57,202 nt of DNA from Eutrophocola sp964601805. Its GTDB lineage: Bacteria > Pseudomonadota > Gammaproteobacteria > Pseudomonadales > Pseudohongiellaceae. A model generated the notes under the pieces. That model was not told where the DNA came from, made no database searches, and saw only the letters and a list, made by a program, of their open reading frames with translations. A program made the translations under genes and the position numbers. The DNA is taken from contig CAZROW010000009.1 of NCBI GenBank assembly GCA_964601805.1, positions 1-57,202 of the forward strand. The letters run 5' to 3'. Positions within the stretch are counted from its first letter, which is position 1. Every line of letters starts with the position of its first letter. Shown piece by piece: positions 26,253 to 35,994 of the stretch.

Positions 26253-27566
26253 ATGAACTTGGATCCTATTAAAATCGGTATTTGTGGTCTCGGGACTGTC
26301 GGCTATGGCAGTTACACCGTGCTTGAAAACAACAAGGCAGAAATTGCCCGGCGTGTCGGCAGGGAGCTGCTTGTCTCCCATATCGGTACCCGCAGCATCA
26401 AGGCACACCAGGATGTGGGCAATACCCGCGTCAGCAATGATGTGTTTGCCGTGGTTGATGACCCTGAAGTGGACATCGTACTGGAGCTGATCGGTGGCTA
26501 TGATGTTGCCCGGGAACTGGTGCTCAAAGCCATTGCCAATGGCAAGCATGTGGTGACCGCCAACAAGGCGCTTATTGCCGTGCATGGCAACGAGATATTT
26601 GCCGCGGCACGCCAGCACAATGTGGTGGTGGACTACGAGGCGGCTGTGGCCGGCGGTATTCCCATTATCAAGGCTATTCGCGAAGGGCTGGCAGCCAATG
26701 AAATTGAATGGCTTGCCGGTATTATCAACGGCACCGGTAACTTCATCCTGACCGAAATGCGGGAAAAAGGCCGGGAGTTTTCTGACGTCCTGAAACAGGC
26801 GCAGGAATTAGGCTACGCGGAAGCCGATCCGACATTTGATGTGGAAGGCATTGATGCCGCCCACAAGCTGACGATTCTTGCATCAATAGCCTTCGGTATT
26901 CCCCTGCAGTTCGACAAGGCCTACACCGAGGGGATCAGCGGAATCACCATTGAAGATATTCGTTACGCCGATGAACTGGGTTACCGGATCAAGCACCTGG
27001 GGATTGCCCGGAAAACTGACAACGGCATCGAGCTGCGCGTGCATCCTACCCTGATTGCGGAAGACAAGCTGATTGCCAACGTCAATGGCGTCATGAATGC
27101 CGTGATGGTGCAAAGTGATGCGGTTGGTCCAACCATGTACTACGGTGCCGGGGCCGGGGCACTGCCGACCGCTTCGGCGGTGGTTGCCGATGTGATTGAT
27201 GTGGCCCGGAGTATCAACAGCCCGGAGAACTCCGTGCCGGCGCTGGCCTTCCAGGATGACAGTCTGTCAGATATTCCTGTCTTGCCAATAGAGGCAATAA
27301 CCAGCTCGTATTACCTGCGTGTCCAGGCTCGTGACAAGGCCGGTGTGCTGTCTGATATTACGGAGATCCTCGGTGATTTTGACATCAATATCGAGGCCGT
27401 TATCCAGAAAGAGCCGCGTGTACATGACGAGGAACAGGTGTTGTCAGTCATCATACTAACCGATGAAATTCGCGAGAGTATAATGAACGAAGCGATCCTC
27501 AAGATAGAAAACCTGGATGCTGTTTCGGGTCCCGTGTCTCATATTCGCATGGACCGGCTGGAGTAA
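26253..27566 (+). CDS. hom: Homoserine dehydrogenase
   Basis: This 437-residue monofunctional enzyme makes homoserine from aspartate semialdehyde, the branch point to threonine and methionine. The NAD(P) site 'GICGLGTVGYGSY' is at residues 9-21. The catalytic region contains 'NGTGNFILTEM' and 'GYAEADPTFDVEGIDAAHK'. A C-terminal ACT domain ('SYYLRVQARDKAGVLSDI') provides threonine feedback control, as in related enzymes. There is no fused aspartate kinase, unlike E. coli ThrA. The thrC start lies 7 bases after the stop. Confidence 0.97.
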   Translation: MNLDPIKIGICGLGTVGYGSYTVLENNKAEIARRVGRELLVSHIGTRSIKAHQDVGNTRVSNDVFAVVDDPEVDIVLELIGGYDVARELVLKAIANGKHVVTANKALIAVHGNEIFAAARQHNVVVDYEAAVAGGIPIIKAIREGLAANEIEWLAGIINGTGNFILTEMREKGREFSDVLKQAQELGYAEADPTFDVEGIDAAHKLTILASIAFGIPLQFDKAYTEGISGITIEDIRYADELGYRIKHLGIARKTDNGIELRVHPTLIAEDKLIANVNGVMNAVMVQSDAVGPTMYYGAGAGALPTASAVVADVIDVARSINSPENSVPALAFQDDSLSDIPVLPIEAITSSYYLRVQARDKAGVLSDITEILGDFDINIEAVIQKEPRVHDEEQVLSVIILTDEIRESIMNEAILKIENLDAVSGPVSHIRMDRLE

Positions 27567-27573
27567 ATTGAAC

Positions 27574-28962
27574 GTGAAATACATCAGTACACGGGGTAAA
27601 TGTCCCGCACAGAATTTCGAAGAAGTCCTGCTTACAGGCTTGGCTCCTGATGGCGGCTTGTATATTCCCGAAATGGTGCCCCAGGTGTCGGCCTCACAAT
27701 TGCAGGAATGGAAAGAGCTGGATTACGCCGGGCTGGCCTTTGAAATTGTCCGCCTCTATGCAGGTGACTGTCTTCCCGATGAAGACCTGCGCGAAATTAT
27801 CAATGAAACCTATGCCGTGTTTTCACATCCGGAAGTGGCGCCACTGGTGCAACTGGATGAAGGCGAATTTGTGCTGGAGCTGTTCCATGGCCCGACACTG
27901 GCATTCAAGGATTTTGCCCTGCAATTGCTGGGCAGGTTGCTTGATTACTTCCTGGCGCGCCGCAAAAAACACGTGGCCATCCTGGGCGCAACTTCCGGTG
28001 ATACCGGTTCTGCTGCGCTGGAAGGCTGCCGCCATTGTGACTGGGTGGACATGTACATCCTGTTTCCCCATAACCGGGTATCAGAAGTCCAGCGACGCCA
28101 GATGACCACCGTACCGGGTGACAACGTGAACAGCCTGGCCATTGAAGGCAACTTTGACGACTGCCAGAACATCGTGAAAAAAGCCTTTGCCGACCAGGGC
28201 TTCCTGCCGGAAGGTGTGCAACTCGTCGCCGTCAACTCGATCAATTTCTCGCGCATCATGGCGCAAATCGTGTACTACTTTTATGCGGCATTGAAAATCA
28301 ATGGTGCTGAAAAACCGGTGTCTTTCTCGGTACCGACCGGGAATTTTGGCGATATTTATGCAGGCTACCTGGCACGAAAAATGGGCCTGCCTGTCGACAG
28401 GCTGATTATAGCGACCAACAAGAATGACATTTTGCACCGGTTCATGAGTGAGAACCGTTATTCCCTGGGTGAACTGGAGCCAAGCCTGTCACCGAGCATG
28501 GACATCATGGTGTCGAGCAACTTCGAACGTTTCCTGTTTGACCTGTTTGGTGGTGATACTGCCCGGGTTGAAGCTTTTGTCACCAGCCTGGGCAAGGATG
28601 CGCAACAGGTCAGTGACAGTGAATGGGCATTTGCCAAGTCAATTTTTGACAGTTGCCGGGTTGATGATGACACCACCTGTGCCACCATTGCCGAGGTCTA
28701 TGAAAAGTATAACTACCTGCTGGATCCTCACTCAGCAACCGGGGTCAAGGCAGCGCGTGCCTGCAGTGCTCACAAGGCCGCACCCGTTATCTGCCTGGCC
28801 ACCGCCCACCCGGCCAAATTTGCCGATGCCATTACGCGTGCAGGCCTGGAAACACCGGCACTGCCGGATCACCTGTCGGACCTGATGGAAAGGGAAGAGC
28901 GCTTCGAGGTCCTGCCTGCAGACCTGGGTGCCGTCACGGAATTTATTCGTAACACGCTCTGA
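27574..28962 (+). CDS. thrC: Threonine synthase
   Basis: This 462-residue PLP enzyme converts O-phosphohomoserine to threonine. The PLP lysine is Lys112 in 'GPTLAFKDFALQ', and 'GATSGDTGSAALEG' binds phosphate. I chose the GTG at 27574 with GGAG ten bases upstream. This gives the usual 'MKYISTRG' start, whereas the longer open frame overlaps hom without a ribosome binding site. It forms an operon with hom. Confidence 0.97.
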   Translation: MKYISTRGKCPAQNFEEVLLTGLAPDGGLYIPEMVPQVSASQLQEWKELDYAGLAFEIVRLYAGDCLPDEDLREIINETYAVFSHPEVAPLVQLDEGEFVLELFHGPTLAFKDFALQLLGRLLDYFLARRKKHVAILGATSGDTGSAALEGCRHCDWVDMYILFPHNRVSEVQRRQMTTVPGDNVNSLAIEGNFDDCQNIVKKAFADQGFLPEGVQLVAVNSINFSRIMAQIVYYFYAALKINGAEKPVSFSVPTGNFGDIYAGYLARKMGLPVDRLIIATNKNDILHRFMSENRYSLGELEPSLSPSMDIMVSSNFERFLFDLFGGDTARVEAFVTSLGKDAQQVSDSEWAFAKSIFDSCRVDDDTTCATIAEVYEKYNYLLDPHSATGVKAARACSAHKAAPVICLATAHPAKFADAITRAGLETPALPDHLSDLMEREERFEVLPADLGAVTEFIRNTL

Positions 28963-28989
28963 GTCCAAGCGTGCCTGTCCCTGCGCCTT

Positions 28990-30063
28990 CTAACCGGGCG
29001 GCGCCAGAACGACATCGAACTCCAGGGTTTTCTGGTCGCGCAATGTAATCACCTTGACGGTGTCACCGGGCTGATGCTGCTCCAGGGCATTGAGCAGATC
29101 GTCCTCAGTCAGGATTTTCTCACCATCCACTTCAACGATGATGTCCCCGAGGATGATATCGCCACGTTGATTCTGGCGAAAACCGATCATGCCGGCTACA
29201 GCTGCCGGCATGCCATCATTGACCTGGTAGATGGGCAGGCCGGTAATGCCGCGCTGGCGACTCCAGTTATCCGGCATGTTCATGATGCCAAGCAGCGGCC
29301 TGACCTCCCGGCCAAACTCCTCCAGCTGGGGGACAATTTTCTTCACCGTATTGACCGGGATGGCGAAACCGATTCCGGAGCCGTTATTGGGATTGATGGT
29401 CTGGGAGTTGACCCCGATCAGCTGTCCCATGGAATTCAACAGAGGGCCGCCGGAATTGCCGGGATTGATGGCGGCGTCAGTCTGAATGACATCGCGGATA
29501 GTGCGATTGGTCATGGAATTTATCTCGCGTCCCAGGGCGCTGACAATACCTGTTGTCAGGGTTGTATCCAGGCCAAAAGGATTGCCGATTGCCAGCACTT
29601 TGCGGCCCACTTCCAGTTGCGCGGAATCGCCGACCGGCAATGGGTGTAACAGCTCCTGCGGTGCATCAATGCGCAGCAGGGCGAGATCCTTGCCGGGAGC
29701 CCGCCCGACCAGCTGGGCATCCCAGGTGCTCTGGTCGTGCAGGGTGATGATGATGTGGTCTGCCCCCTGGATGACATGATCATTGGTGACAATCAGTCCC
29801 TCGTTATTCCAGACAAATCCTGTACCGGTGCCCTGGGGGATTTCCTGGACGTTCAGCGAAAACATGTTGGTACGGCGCAGGGCAGTATTGGTGACATAGA
29901 CGACAGCGGGGCTGGCCTGTTTGAAGATTTCAATGGTATTGGCTTCATCCTCGGTCTGGAATGTCAGGTAATCGGCCGATTGCGCATTGAACGAAGGCAG
30001 CAGGAACGCCAGGGAGCTGCCTGCCAGAAAAAGAGCAATAGCAATTCCGTTTTTCATATTCAT
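28990..30063 (-). CDS. DegS/AlgW-like S1C serine protease with one PDZ domain
   Basis: This 357-residue trypsin-fold protease has an N-terminal hydrophobic anchor or signal (about residues 5-28). The catalytic triad is His96 ('TNDHVI'), Asp126 ('KDLALL') and Ser204 ('GNSGGPLL'). A single PDZ domain covers about residues 245-357. Length and single PDZ match DegS/AlgW, which cut anti-sigma factors in the periplasm during envelope stress, better than DegP with its two PDZ domains. The context gives no rseA or rpoE gene. It converges with thrC. Confidence 0.88.
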   Translation of the reverse strand: MNMKNGIAIALFLAGSSLAFLLPSFNAQSADYLTFQTEDEANTIEIFKQASPAVVYVTNTALRRTNMFSLNVQEIPQGTGTGFVWNNEGLIVTNDHVIQGADHIIITLHDQSTWDAQLVGRAPGKDLALLRIDAPQELLHPLPVGDSAQLEVGRKVLAIGNPFGLDTTLTTGIVSALGREINSMTNRTIRDVIQTDAAINPGNSGGPLLNSMGQLIGVNSQTINPNNGSGIGFAIPVNTVKKIVPQLEEFGREVRPLLGIMNMPDNWSRQRGITGLPIYQVNDGMPAAVAGMIGFRQNQRGDIILGDIIVEVDGEKILTEDDLLNALEQHQPGDTVKVITLRDQKTLEFDVVLAPPG

Positions 30064-30385
30064 GGTCTAACCTGTATTGAGTAGTACACCAGGTAAAACC
30101 CGGTTGTAATTACGTTTGTATACAAATGCCTCAAAAGTTATTCGTCAGCAACTGGATGAGTCATAAAAAGATTAAAGTAAATAAGGTAACAGGAAAATAA
30201 TACAAAAAGTCATCAATCAATTTGTTGAAATAGCTGTTTTAATAGCCTTTTTGAAAGCCGTGCAAATGCCGGTCAGTCATGAAGTATTAGGCCTGAATAC
30301 AGGTAATTAGTTCCGCACTCAAACATTATGTTTTACCACTATGGATTCGCTCGCTGATATCTCTTGCCTGATGCATTAACTACAT
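30064..30385. other. Divergent promoter region between degS-like gene and fadD-like gene
   Basis: This is an AT-rich 322-base spacer with no credible gene. It contains the palindrome at 30115-30126 and must carry promoters for both divergent genes. No full promoter could be assigned with confidence. Confidence 0.45.
30115..30126. promoter_or_regulatory. Perfect palindrome TTTGTATACAAA, operator candidate
   Basis: A 12-base perfect palindrome lies 52 bases upstream of the degS-like gene and about 260 bases upstream of the fadD-like gene. The core TTGTATACAA resembles sites of GntR/HutC-type regulators. The regulator is unknown. Confidence 0.4.
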
Positions 30386-32071
30386 ATGGCCACTCCTGAA
30401 ATAAATCAAGTCGACCCGGAATTGCCCGTTGGCGGCTCCTTGCGGGAAATGCTCGGCAAGGCCATGCGTGCGCATGCCAACCGGATAGCTTTCAGCTGCG
30501 AGGGGGCCAATCTCAGTTATCGCCAGCTTGATCACCTGAGTAGCGAATTTGCGGCCTGGCTGCTGCGGGAGTCGACACTGGTGCCAGGCGATAGGGTGGC
30601 TATCCAGTTACCCAACCTGTTGCAGTACCCGGTTACCGCCATGGGCGTGATCAAGGCAGGAATGGTACTGGTCAACATCAATCCCCTGTACACGGCTGGC
30701 GAAACTGAACACCAGTTGCGTGATTCCGGTGCCAGGGTATTGGTCACCCTGGAGGAAGTGCTGCCTGTGATCAGCAAAATATTGCCGGGTACGGCCATAG
30801 AAAAGGTGATTGTCACCCGGGCATCCGATTTTTTTCCCTGGCACCTGAAGCTCGCTTACCGGATAAAGCGTTTTATTGGCCGCCGCAAACTGTCCCGGTC
30901 ACGATTATCAGTGCGCATGGATTTCGATGATGTGCTCAAGCGCGGAAAAAAATATTTGCGCTACATGCGCTTGAAATCCCTGGTTGAACTGAGTCCGGAT
31001 GATCAGCTACATCCGGATGCATCAGGGTTGAGCCTGATTCAGTACACCGGAGGTACTACTGGTATTGCCAAGGGGGCGATGCTGTCTGATCACAATATCA
31101 TTGCCAACATGCTGCAAATCGACTCGGTCATCGAGACTCGCTGTCCACCACCTGGCAGTACCTTTGTTGCGCCGCTGCCGTTCTACCATATCTATGCCTT
31201 TACGCTGAATTTTGCCTACTCCATCTACAAGGGCTACAAGAGCATCCTGGTACCCGATCCCCGCAACACGGACCGCATGGTCAGGATGTTGAAAAGGCAC
31301 CGGATCAATGGTGTGGTCGGTGTCTCCACCCTGTATCAGTTGCTATGCAAGCATCCCGATTTCCGCAAACTGGATTTCTCCGCTTTGCAACTTTGCACCT
31401 CTGGCGGTATGGCGCTTTCGATTCCGACATCACGCCGCTGGGAAATGCTGACCGGTTGCAGGATCCTGGAAGGTTACGGGCTGACGGAAACTTCACCGCT
31501 GGTGGCCAGCGGCAGCATTGAGCATTACCAGGAAGGCAAGATTGGCAAGGCCACACGGTGGACTGAACTGCGTATCGTGGATGAACAGGGCAAGGTGCTG
31601 GATGCCGGTCAGGCTGGAGAAATCCAGGTGCGGGGTCCCCAGGTCATGCAGGGCTACTGGCAATGCCCGGAGGAAACCGCGCAGGTGCTGGCAAAAGATG
31701 GCTGGTTCAAGACGGGGGATGTAGGCATCCTGGATGAGGAGGGTTTTCTGACAGTGGTTGACCGTATCAAGGACCTGATTATCGTATCCGGTTTCAATGT
31801 CTATCCGGCCGAAATCGAAGAGCATGTCCTCAGGCATCCGGATATTCGTGAAGCCGCCGTCATCGGCGTTCCCAGGGAAGAAGGTGAGATGGTCAAACTG
31901 TTTGTGATCTCGGAGAATCCCGATCTGAGCGAAGAGGATATCATTCGGTTTTGTCGCCAGGGCCTGACGCCTTACAAGGTGCCGGCCAGGGTAGAGTTTC
32001 GTGCATACTTGCCACGCAGCAACGTGGGCAAGGTCTTGCGTCGCCAGTTACGAGAGGACCAGGTGGCCTGA
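30386..32071 (+). CDS. Long-chain fatty-acid-CoA ligase (FadD-like)
   Basis: This 561-residue acyl-adenylate-forming enzyme activates fatty acids as CoA thioesters with ATP. The ATP-binding loop 'YTGGTTGIAKG' is at residues 220-230. 'GYGLTETSP' and 'WFKTGDVGILDEEGFL' are further adenylation motifs. The C-terminal lid contains 'KVPARVEF' and the catalytic-lysine region 'RSNVGKVLRRQL'. The length equals E. coli FadD. The substrate chain length is not certain. Its stop overlaps the recJ start by one base. Confidence 0.92.
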   Translation: MATPEINQVDPELPVGGSLREMLGKAMRAHANRIAFSCEGANLSYRQLDHLSSEFAAWLLRESTLVPGDRVAIQLPNLLQYPVTAMGVIKAGMVLVNINPLYTAGETEHQLRDSGARVLVTLEEVLPVISKILPGTAIEKVIVTRASDFFPWHLKLAYRIKRFIGRRKLSRSRLSVRMDFDDVLKRGKKYLRYMRLKSLVELSPDDQLHPDASGLSLIQYTGGTTGIAKGAMLSDHNIIANMLQIDSVIETRCPPPGSTFVAPLPFYHIYAFTLNFAYSIYKGYKSILVPDPRNTDRMVRMLKRHRINGVVGVSTLYQLLCKHPDFRKLDFSALQLCTSGGMALSIPTSRRWEMLTGCRILEGYGLTETSPLVASGSIEHYQEGKIGKATRWTELRIVDEQGKVLDAGQAGEIQVRGPQVMQGYWQCPEETAQVLAKDGWFKTGDVGILDEEGFLTVVDRIKDLIIVSGFNVYPAEIEEHVLRHPDIREAAVIGVPREEGEMVKLFVISENPDLSEEDIIRFCRQGLTPYKVPARVEFRAYLPRSNVGKVLRRQLREDQVA

Positions 32072-33828
32072 TGGCGATGAGTGATTTGCTGGAAAGAGTT
32101 GCGGAGGCGGACTCCGAGCTTGATGATGCCATCCACCCGGTACTCAAGCGCGTCTATGCAGCGCGTGGCGTAATCCGGGAAGAAGATCGTCGCCTGGAGC
32201 TCGCTGAACTGCTGCCTCCCGGTTTGCTCAGCAATAGTGAACAGGGGGCTGCCCTGTTGGCCGATGCCATGGAAAGTGGCAAGTTCATCCTGGTGGTGGG
32301 CGATTTCGATGCCGACGGGGCGACCAGTTGTGCACTGTTCAAACTCGCATTGCGTGCGTTTGGTTATGACAATGTGGATTTCCTGGTGCCCAACCGCTTT
32401 GAATACGGTTATGGCCTGACCCCCGAAATCGTGGCTGTCGCCCGGCAGCAGTCGCCTGACCTGATCGTGACCGTGGATAACGGTATAGCCAGCCATGAGG
32501 GTGTCAGGGCCGCCAATGCCGCAGGCATCGAGGTGCTGGTCACAGATCACCACCTGCCAGGCAACTCCTTGCCAGAGGCGCGCTGCATCATCAATCCCAA
32601 CCTGCCTGACTGCAGTTTCCCCAGCAAGGCGCTGGCCGGAGTGGGTGTGGTGTTTTACCTGATGTCGGCATTGCGTGCGGAATTACGGTCGCGGCAATGG
32701 TTCGACCGGCACAAGGTGGCCGAGCCCAATCTGGCCCGTTTTCTCGACCTGGTGGCGCTGGGAACCGTGGCTGATGTGGTACCACTGGATCAGAACAACC
32801 GGCGGCTGGTGCGCCATGGCCTGAATATTATTCGCAGCGGACAGAGCAGGCCCGGTATCCAGGCCTTGCTGGCGGTCTCCAATCGTAATCCGGCCTCAGT
32901 GGCGGCATCGGACCTGGCTTTTGCTGCCGGTCCACGACTCAATGCAGCAGGGCGCCTGGATGACATGTCCCTGGGGATTGCGCTGCTGCTGGAAGACAGC
33001 GTGCCTGAGGCACGGGATATGGCCATGCAACTGGACAGTCTCAATCGGGACCGGCGGCAGATCGAGCAGGACATGCAGGAACAGGCCATGGAGTTCCTGG
33101 CGGGGCTGGAAATTGATGAAAGCGGCCAGCTTGGAATCTGTCTCTATGATCCACGCTGGCACCAGGGTGTCATCGGTATCCTGGCCTCGCGCATCAAGGA
33201 AAAGTTTCACCGTCCCTGTATCGTGTTTGCCGATGCCGGCGAGGATGAGCACGGTGAGAAACTGATCAAGGGGTCGGCACGTTCCATTGAAGGCTTGCAT
33301 ATTCGTGATGCCCTGGATGTACTGGCAACTCGGCATCCAGACATACTGCAGAAATTTGGCGGCCATGCCATGGCAGCCGGACTGTCATTGCGCGAGCGGG
33401 ACTTTGCAGCATTTGCCGATGCTTTCGAATCGGTGCTTGCCGGGGAAGTGGACCGTGACATCCTGATGCAGACAACCTGGGTTGATGGTGAACTGGACCC
33501 CAGCTGTTTTACCCTGACCTTTGCCAGTGAATTACGGGAAGCCGGTCCCTGGGGACAACATTTTCCCGAACCGCTGTTTCATGGCGAATTCACGGTGATC
33601 AACCAGCGCGTGGTGGGTGAAAAGCACCTGAAGCTGACGCTGCAGGTTCCCACGGACCAGGACAATGGGCCACTGATTGATGCCATCGCCTTTAACGTGG
33701 AGCCGGATATTCTGCAAACGCCAATGCGCACCATCAGCCTGGCTTTCAGGCTGGATGTGAACGAGTTTCGCGGGACCCTGAGTCCGCAACTCATGGTCGA
33801 AAAAATACTGGAATACCAACAGGCCTGA
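32071..33828 (+). CDS. recJ: Single-stranded-DNA-specific exonuclease RecJ
   Basis: This 585-residue 5'-3' single-strand exonuclease acts in recombination and mismatch repair. It belongs to the DHH family: motif I 'DFDADGATS' (78-86), motif II 'VDNG' (135-138) and the DHH triad at 159-161, then DHHA1 with 'GGHAMAAGLSL'. I chose the ATG at 32071, which overlaps the fadD-like stop (TGATG) and follows AGGTGG. The upstream in-frame extension overlaps the preceding gene by 120 bases. The length is close to the 577 residues of E. coli RecJ. Confidence 0.95.
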   Translation: MAMSDLLERVAEADSELDDAIHPVLKRVYAARGVIREEDRRLELAELLPPGLLSNSEQGAALLADAMESGKFILVVGDFDADGATSCALFKLALRAFGYDNVDFLVPNRFEYGYGLTPEIVAVARQQSPDLIVTVDNGIASHEGVRAANAAGIEVLVTDHHLPGNSLPEARCIINPNLPDCSFPSKALAGVGVVFYLMSALRAELRSRQWFDRHKVAEPNLARFLDLVALGTVADVVPLDQNNRRLVRHGLNIIRSGQSRPGIQALLAVSNRNPASVAASDLAFAAGPRLNAAGRLDDMSLGIALLLEDSVPEARDMAMQLDSLNRDRRQIEQDMQEQAMEFLAGLEIDESGQLGICLYDPRWHQGVIGILASRIKEKFHRPCIVFADAGEDEHGEKLIKGSARSIEGLHIRDALDVLATRHPDILQKFGGHAMAAGLSLRERDFAAFADAFESVLAGEVDRDILMQTTWVDGELDPSCFTLTFASELREAGPWGQHFPEPLFHGEFTVINQRVVGEKHLKLTLQVPTDQDNGPLIDAIAFNVEPDILQTPMRTISLAFRLDVNEFRGTLSPQLMVEKILEYQQA

Positions 33829-33851
33829 TGACAGCGTTTTTCCAGGCATAA

Positions 33852-33877
33852 AAAAACCCGGCACCAGCCGGGTTTTT
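33852..33877. terminator. Bidirectional terminator between recJ and cytochrome c
   Basis: AAAAACCCGGC and GCCGGGTTTTT make an 11-bp stem with a 4-base loop between two converging genes. Confidence 0.92.
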
Positions 33878-33898
33878 CAAATCGACTACCGGGGCAAA

Positions 33899-34243
33899 TC
33901 AGTCGCCCAGGGAATTGATGTAGGCAGCGACATCTTCAATGGCCTGCTCGGTTGGCAGAGTCTGGGCCATGGGCGCCATCTGCATGCCGAAAGTATCTTT
34001 CGGATCGGCACCGCGAATGCCGTTTTTGAAATTCTGCAGCTGACGGATCAGGTACCACTCTTCCTGGCCGGCAATGGCAGGGGCATTCAGTGCTTCCTGG
34101 CCTTCACCATTGGCACCGTGACAGGCACCACAGGTGGCGTAAAGCGCTTTGCCGCGTTCCGCGTCACCGGCAGCAAGGGCCGTGTTGGAAACGGTGGCAA
34201 TCAGGGAAACTGCAGCAATTGCGACTGTTGCTTTCAACTTCAT
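33899..34243 (-). CDS. Periplasmic class I cytochrome c (c4/c553-like)
   Basis: This 114-residue protein has a signal peptide ending near 'NTALAAGD'. One heme-binding motif is Cys38-Gly-Ala-Cys41-His42. 'GMQMAPMA' supplies a likely Met axial ligand near residue 88. The 'YLIRQLQNFKNGIRG' segment is typical of half of a cytochrome c4 or of c553-type electron carriers. It shuttles electrons in the periplasm. Heme attachment would depend on the ccm operon encoded 1 kb away. Confidence 0.92.
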   Translation of the reverse strand: MKLKATVAIAAVSLIATVSNTALAAGDAERGKALYATCGACHGANGEGQEALNAPAIAGQEEWYLIRQLQNFKNGIRGADPKDTFGMQMAPMAQTLPTEQAIEDVAAYINSLGD

Positions 34244-34660
34244 TGGATAACTCCTGTTACTTGGATTTGACTATTAAATAGTCGGTTAACTGAACTCATT
34301 CTTAACTTGCGTATAAATACAGCTGAATTTTTCGAAACGCGCACCGGTGTAAACAGGTGTCCCTGGAAGCTTTGAGAAGGGAGTTTGCTTTGTAATTTAT
34401 ATCGGCTGCCTGAACGGGGCGCGATTATAGCAATATTAGGGGCAGAGACAAGGGGTAAAGGCTGTAAGGGCAACAGGGCAAGGCAGGGAGAAAGTTCAAT
34501 AGAAACGGAAGCTTACCCGGATAGTTTGTGCCGCCGATTTGCCCGGTGGTCAACCTTGCCAGCCTCAACGCCCGGGCCAGCGATTTTCCTGTCACTTGTC
34601 TCTTGCATCCTGCTTCCTTCCCGGTAATATCACATCTTTTTTCGGGGTAAGGATTGGTCT
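34244..34660. other. Divergent intergenic region, cytochrome c to dcd
   Basis: These 417 bases have no credible gene. An 80-codon frame at 34385-34627 has no ribosome binding site, domain or signal. Apart from the inverted repeat at 34269-34283, nothing definite is seen. Confidence 0.45.
34269..34283. promoter_or_regulatory. Inverted repeat upstream of cytochrome c
   Basis: GACTAT-TAA-ATAGTC is a perfect 6-bp inverted repeat placed 26-40 bases before the cytochrome c start on the minus strand, where an operator or 5' leader hairpin would act. Confidence 0.4.
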
Positions 34661-35230
34661 ATGACAATTAAATCTGATAAATGGATCCGGCGTATGGCCA
34701 GGGAGCAGGGCATGCTGGAGCCGTTTGAGCCTGATCAGATTCGTGAAATCAACGGCAAGAAGGTCATTTCCTATGGTACGTCCAGCTACGGTTATGACGT
34801 GCGCTGCGCCAATGAATTCAAGATATTCACCAACGTGATGACCTCCAGTGTGGTGGACCCGAAAAACTTCGACGAGAACAGCTTTGTCGGGATCGAAGCC
34901 GAATCCTGCATTATTCCCCCCAACTCCTTTGCCCTGGCCAGGACAGTGGAATACTTCCGCATTCCGTCCAATGTTCTGACCATCTGCCTGGGAAAATCCA
35001 CCTATGCCCGCTGCGGCATTATCGTCAATGTCACTCCCCTGGAGCCTGAGTGGGAAGGCCACGTGACGCTGGAGTTTTCCAATACCACGCCGCTGCCCGC
35101 GAAAATCTATGCCAATGAAGGTGTGGCCCAGATGCTGTTCTACGAGTCCGACGAGCAGTGCGAAGTGACCTACAAGGACCGCAGCGGCAAGTACATGGGG
35201 CAAACGGGCGTCACACCACCCAAATCCTGA
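34661..35230 (+). CDS. dcd: dCTP deaminase
   Basis: This 189-residue enzyme deaminates dCTP to dUTP, the main source of dUMP for dTMP synthesis in gammaproteobacteria. Family segments include 'GTSSYGYDVRCANEF', 'PPNSFALARTVEYF' with the catalytic Glu, 'GKSTYARCGI' and 'LEPEWEGHVTLEFSN'. The length is standard. It is a single gene upstream of the ccm operon promoter. Confidence 0.96.
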   Translation: MTIKSDKWIRRMAREQGMLEPFEPDQIREINGKKVISYGTSSYGYDVRCANEFKIFTNVMTSSVVDPKNFDENSFVGIEAESCIIPPNSFALARTVEYFRIPSNVLTICLGKSTYARCGIIVNVTPLEPEWEGHVTLEFSNTTPLPAKIYANEGVAQMLFYESDEQCEVTYKDRSGKYMGQTGVTPPKS

Positions 35231-35316
35231 CCCGCCGGCGCCAATATGGCCGGTCCTGTCATACGAGATGCTGAATATTTGCACTAATTTTCGGCATTAT
35301 CTCATTGATATTTCGG

Positions 35317-35322
35317 TATAAT
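35317..35322 (+). promoter_or_regulatory. -10 box of the ccm operon
   Basis: A perfect TATAAT lies 40 bases before the ccmA ATG. The -35 region is poor (GCATTA at 17-base spacing), which suggests help from an activator. Confidence 0.5.
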
Positions 35323-35361
35323 CCCCGGCCTTTAACGCTTATAGAAAGGGCCTGACCAGGC

Positions 35362-35994
35362 ATGCTTGAAGTCAAAGACCTGTATTGTGAACGGGATGAC
35401 CGGGTGCTTTTCCAGCACCTGGATTTTCACCTGTCTGCAGGCCAGGCTATCCAGGTTCAGGGGGCCAACGGCAGCGGCAAGACTACCTTGTTGCGCATCC
35501 TGTGTGGCCTGAACCGGGATTTCCAGGGGGATATTTTCTGGCAGGGGAAACCGATCCAGAAAAACCAGGGCGATTTCAGGCAAAACGTGTTTTACCTGGG
35601 TCATACACCGGCCATCAACAAGACACTCAGTGCATCAGAAAACCTGCGCTGGTTTTGTGCCTCGCGGGGGATGGCCGGCAGTGACGGTATCACGGAGGCC
35701 CTTGCTGACTTCAACCTGCAGGGATATGACGATGTTCCTTGCTACATGATGTCTGCAGGGCAGCAGCGACGGGTCAGCCTGGCGCGCATGAAACTGGTAC
35801 CGGCAGGGCTGTGGATACTGGATGAGCCGTTTACGGCACTGGATAAAAGAGGGGTCAGCGAACTGGAAAACATGTTGTCAGCGTTTGTGACATCAGGGGG
35901 AGCCCTGTTACTGACAACCCACCATCCCCTGCAGATGGCATGTCCCCTGGATATTATCGACCTGGATCATCCCGGGGCAGGGGAGGCGTCATGA
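35362..35994 (+). CDS. ccmA: Heme exporter ATP-binding protein CcmA
   Basis: This 210-residue ABC ATPase works with CcmB to power release of holo-CcmE from CcmC. Walker A is 'GANGSGKTT' (34-42), the ABC signature is the 'MSAGQQRRVSLARM' region, and Walker B is 'LWILDEPFTALD'. The length is typical. Its stop overlaps the ccmB ATG by 4 bases (ATGA). Confidence 0.96.
   Translation: MLEVKDLYCERDDRVLFQHLDFHLSAGQAIQVQGANGSGKTTLLRILCGLNRDFQGDIFWQGKPIQKNQGDFRQNVFYLGHTPAINKTLSASENLRWFCASRGMAGSDGITEALADFNLQGYDDVPCYMMSAGQQRRVSLARMKLVPAGLWILDEPFTALDKRGVSELENMLSAFVTSGGALLLTTHHPLQMACPLDIIDLDHPGAGEAS

Noticed and set aside
31951..32070. Longer N-terminus for RecJ
   Set aside because: It would overlap the fadD-like gene by 120 bases. 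The ATG at 32071 has a good ribosome binding site and gives the normal length.
34385..34627. 80-codon frame upstream of dcd
   Set aside because: It has no ribosome binding site, signal or domain, and it overlaps the expected promoter region.
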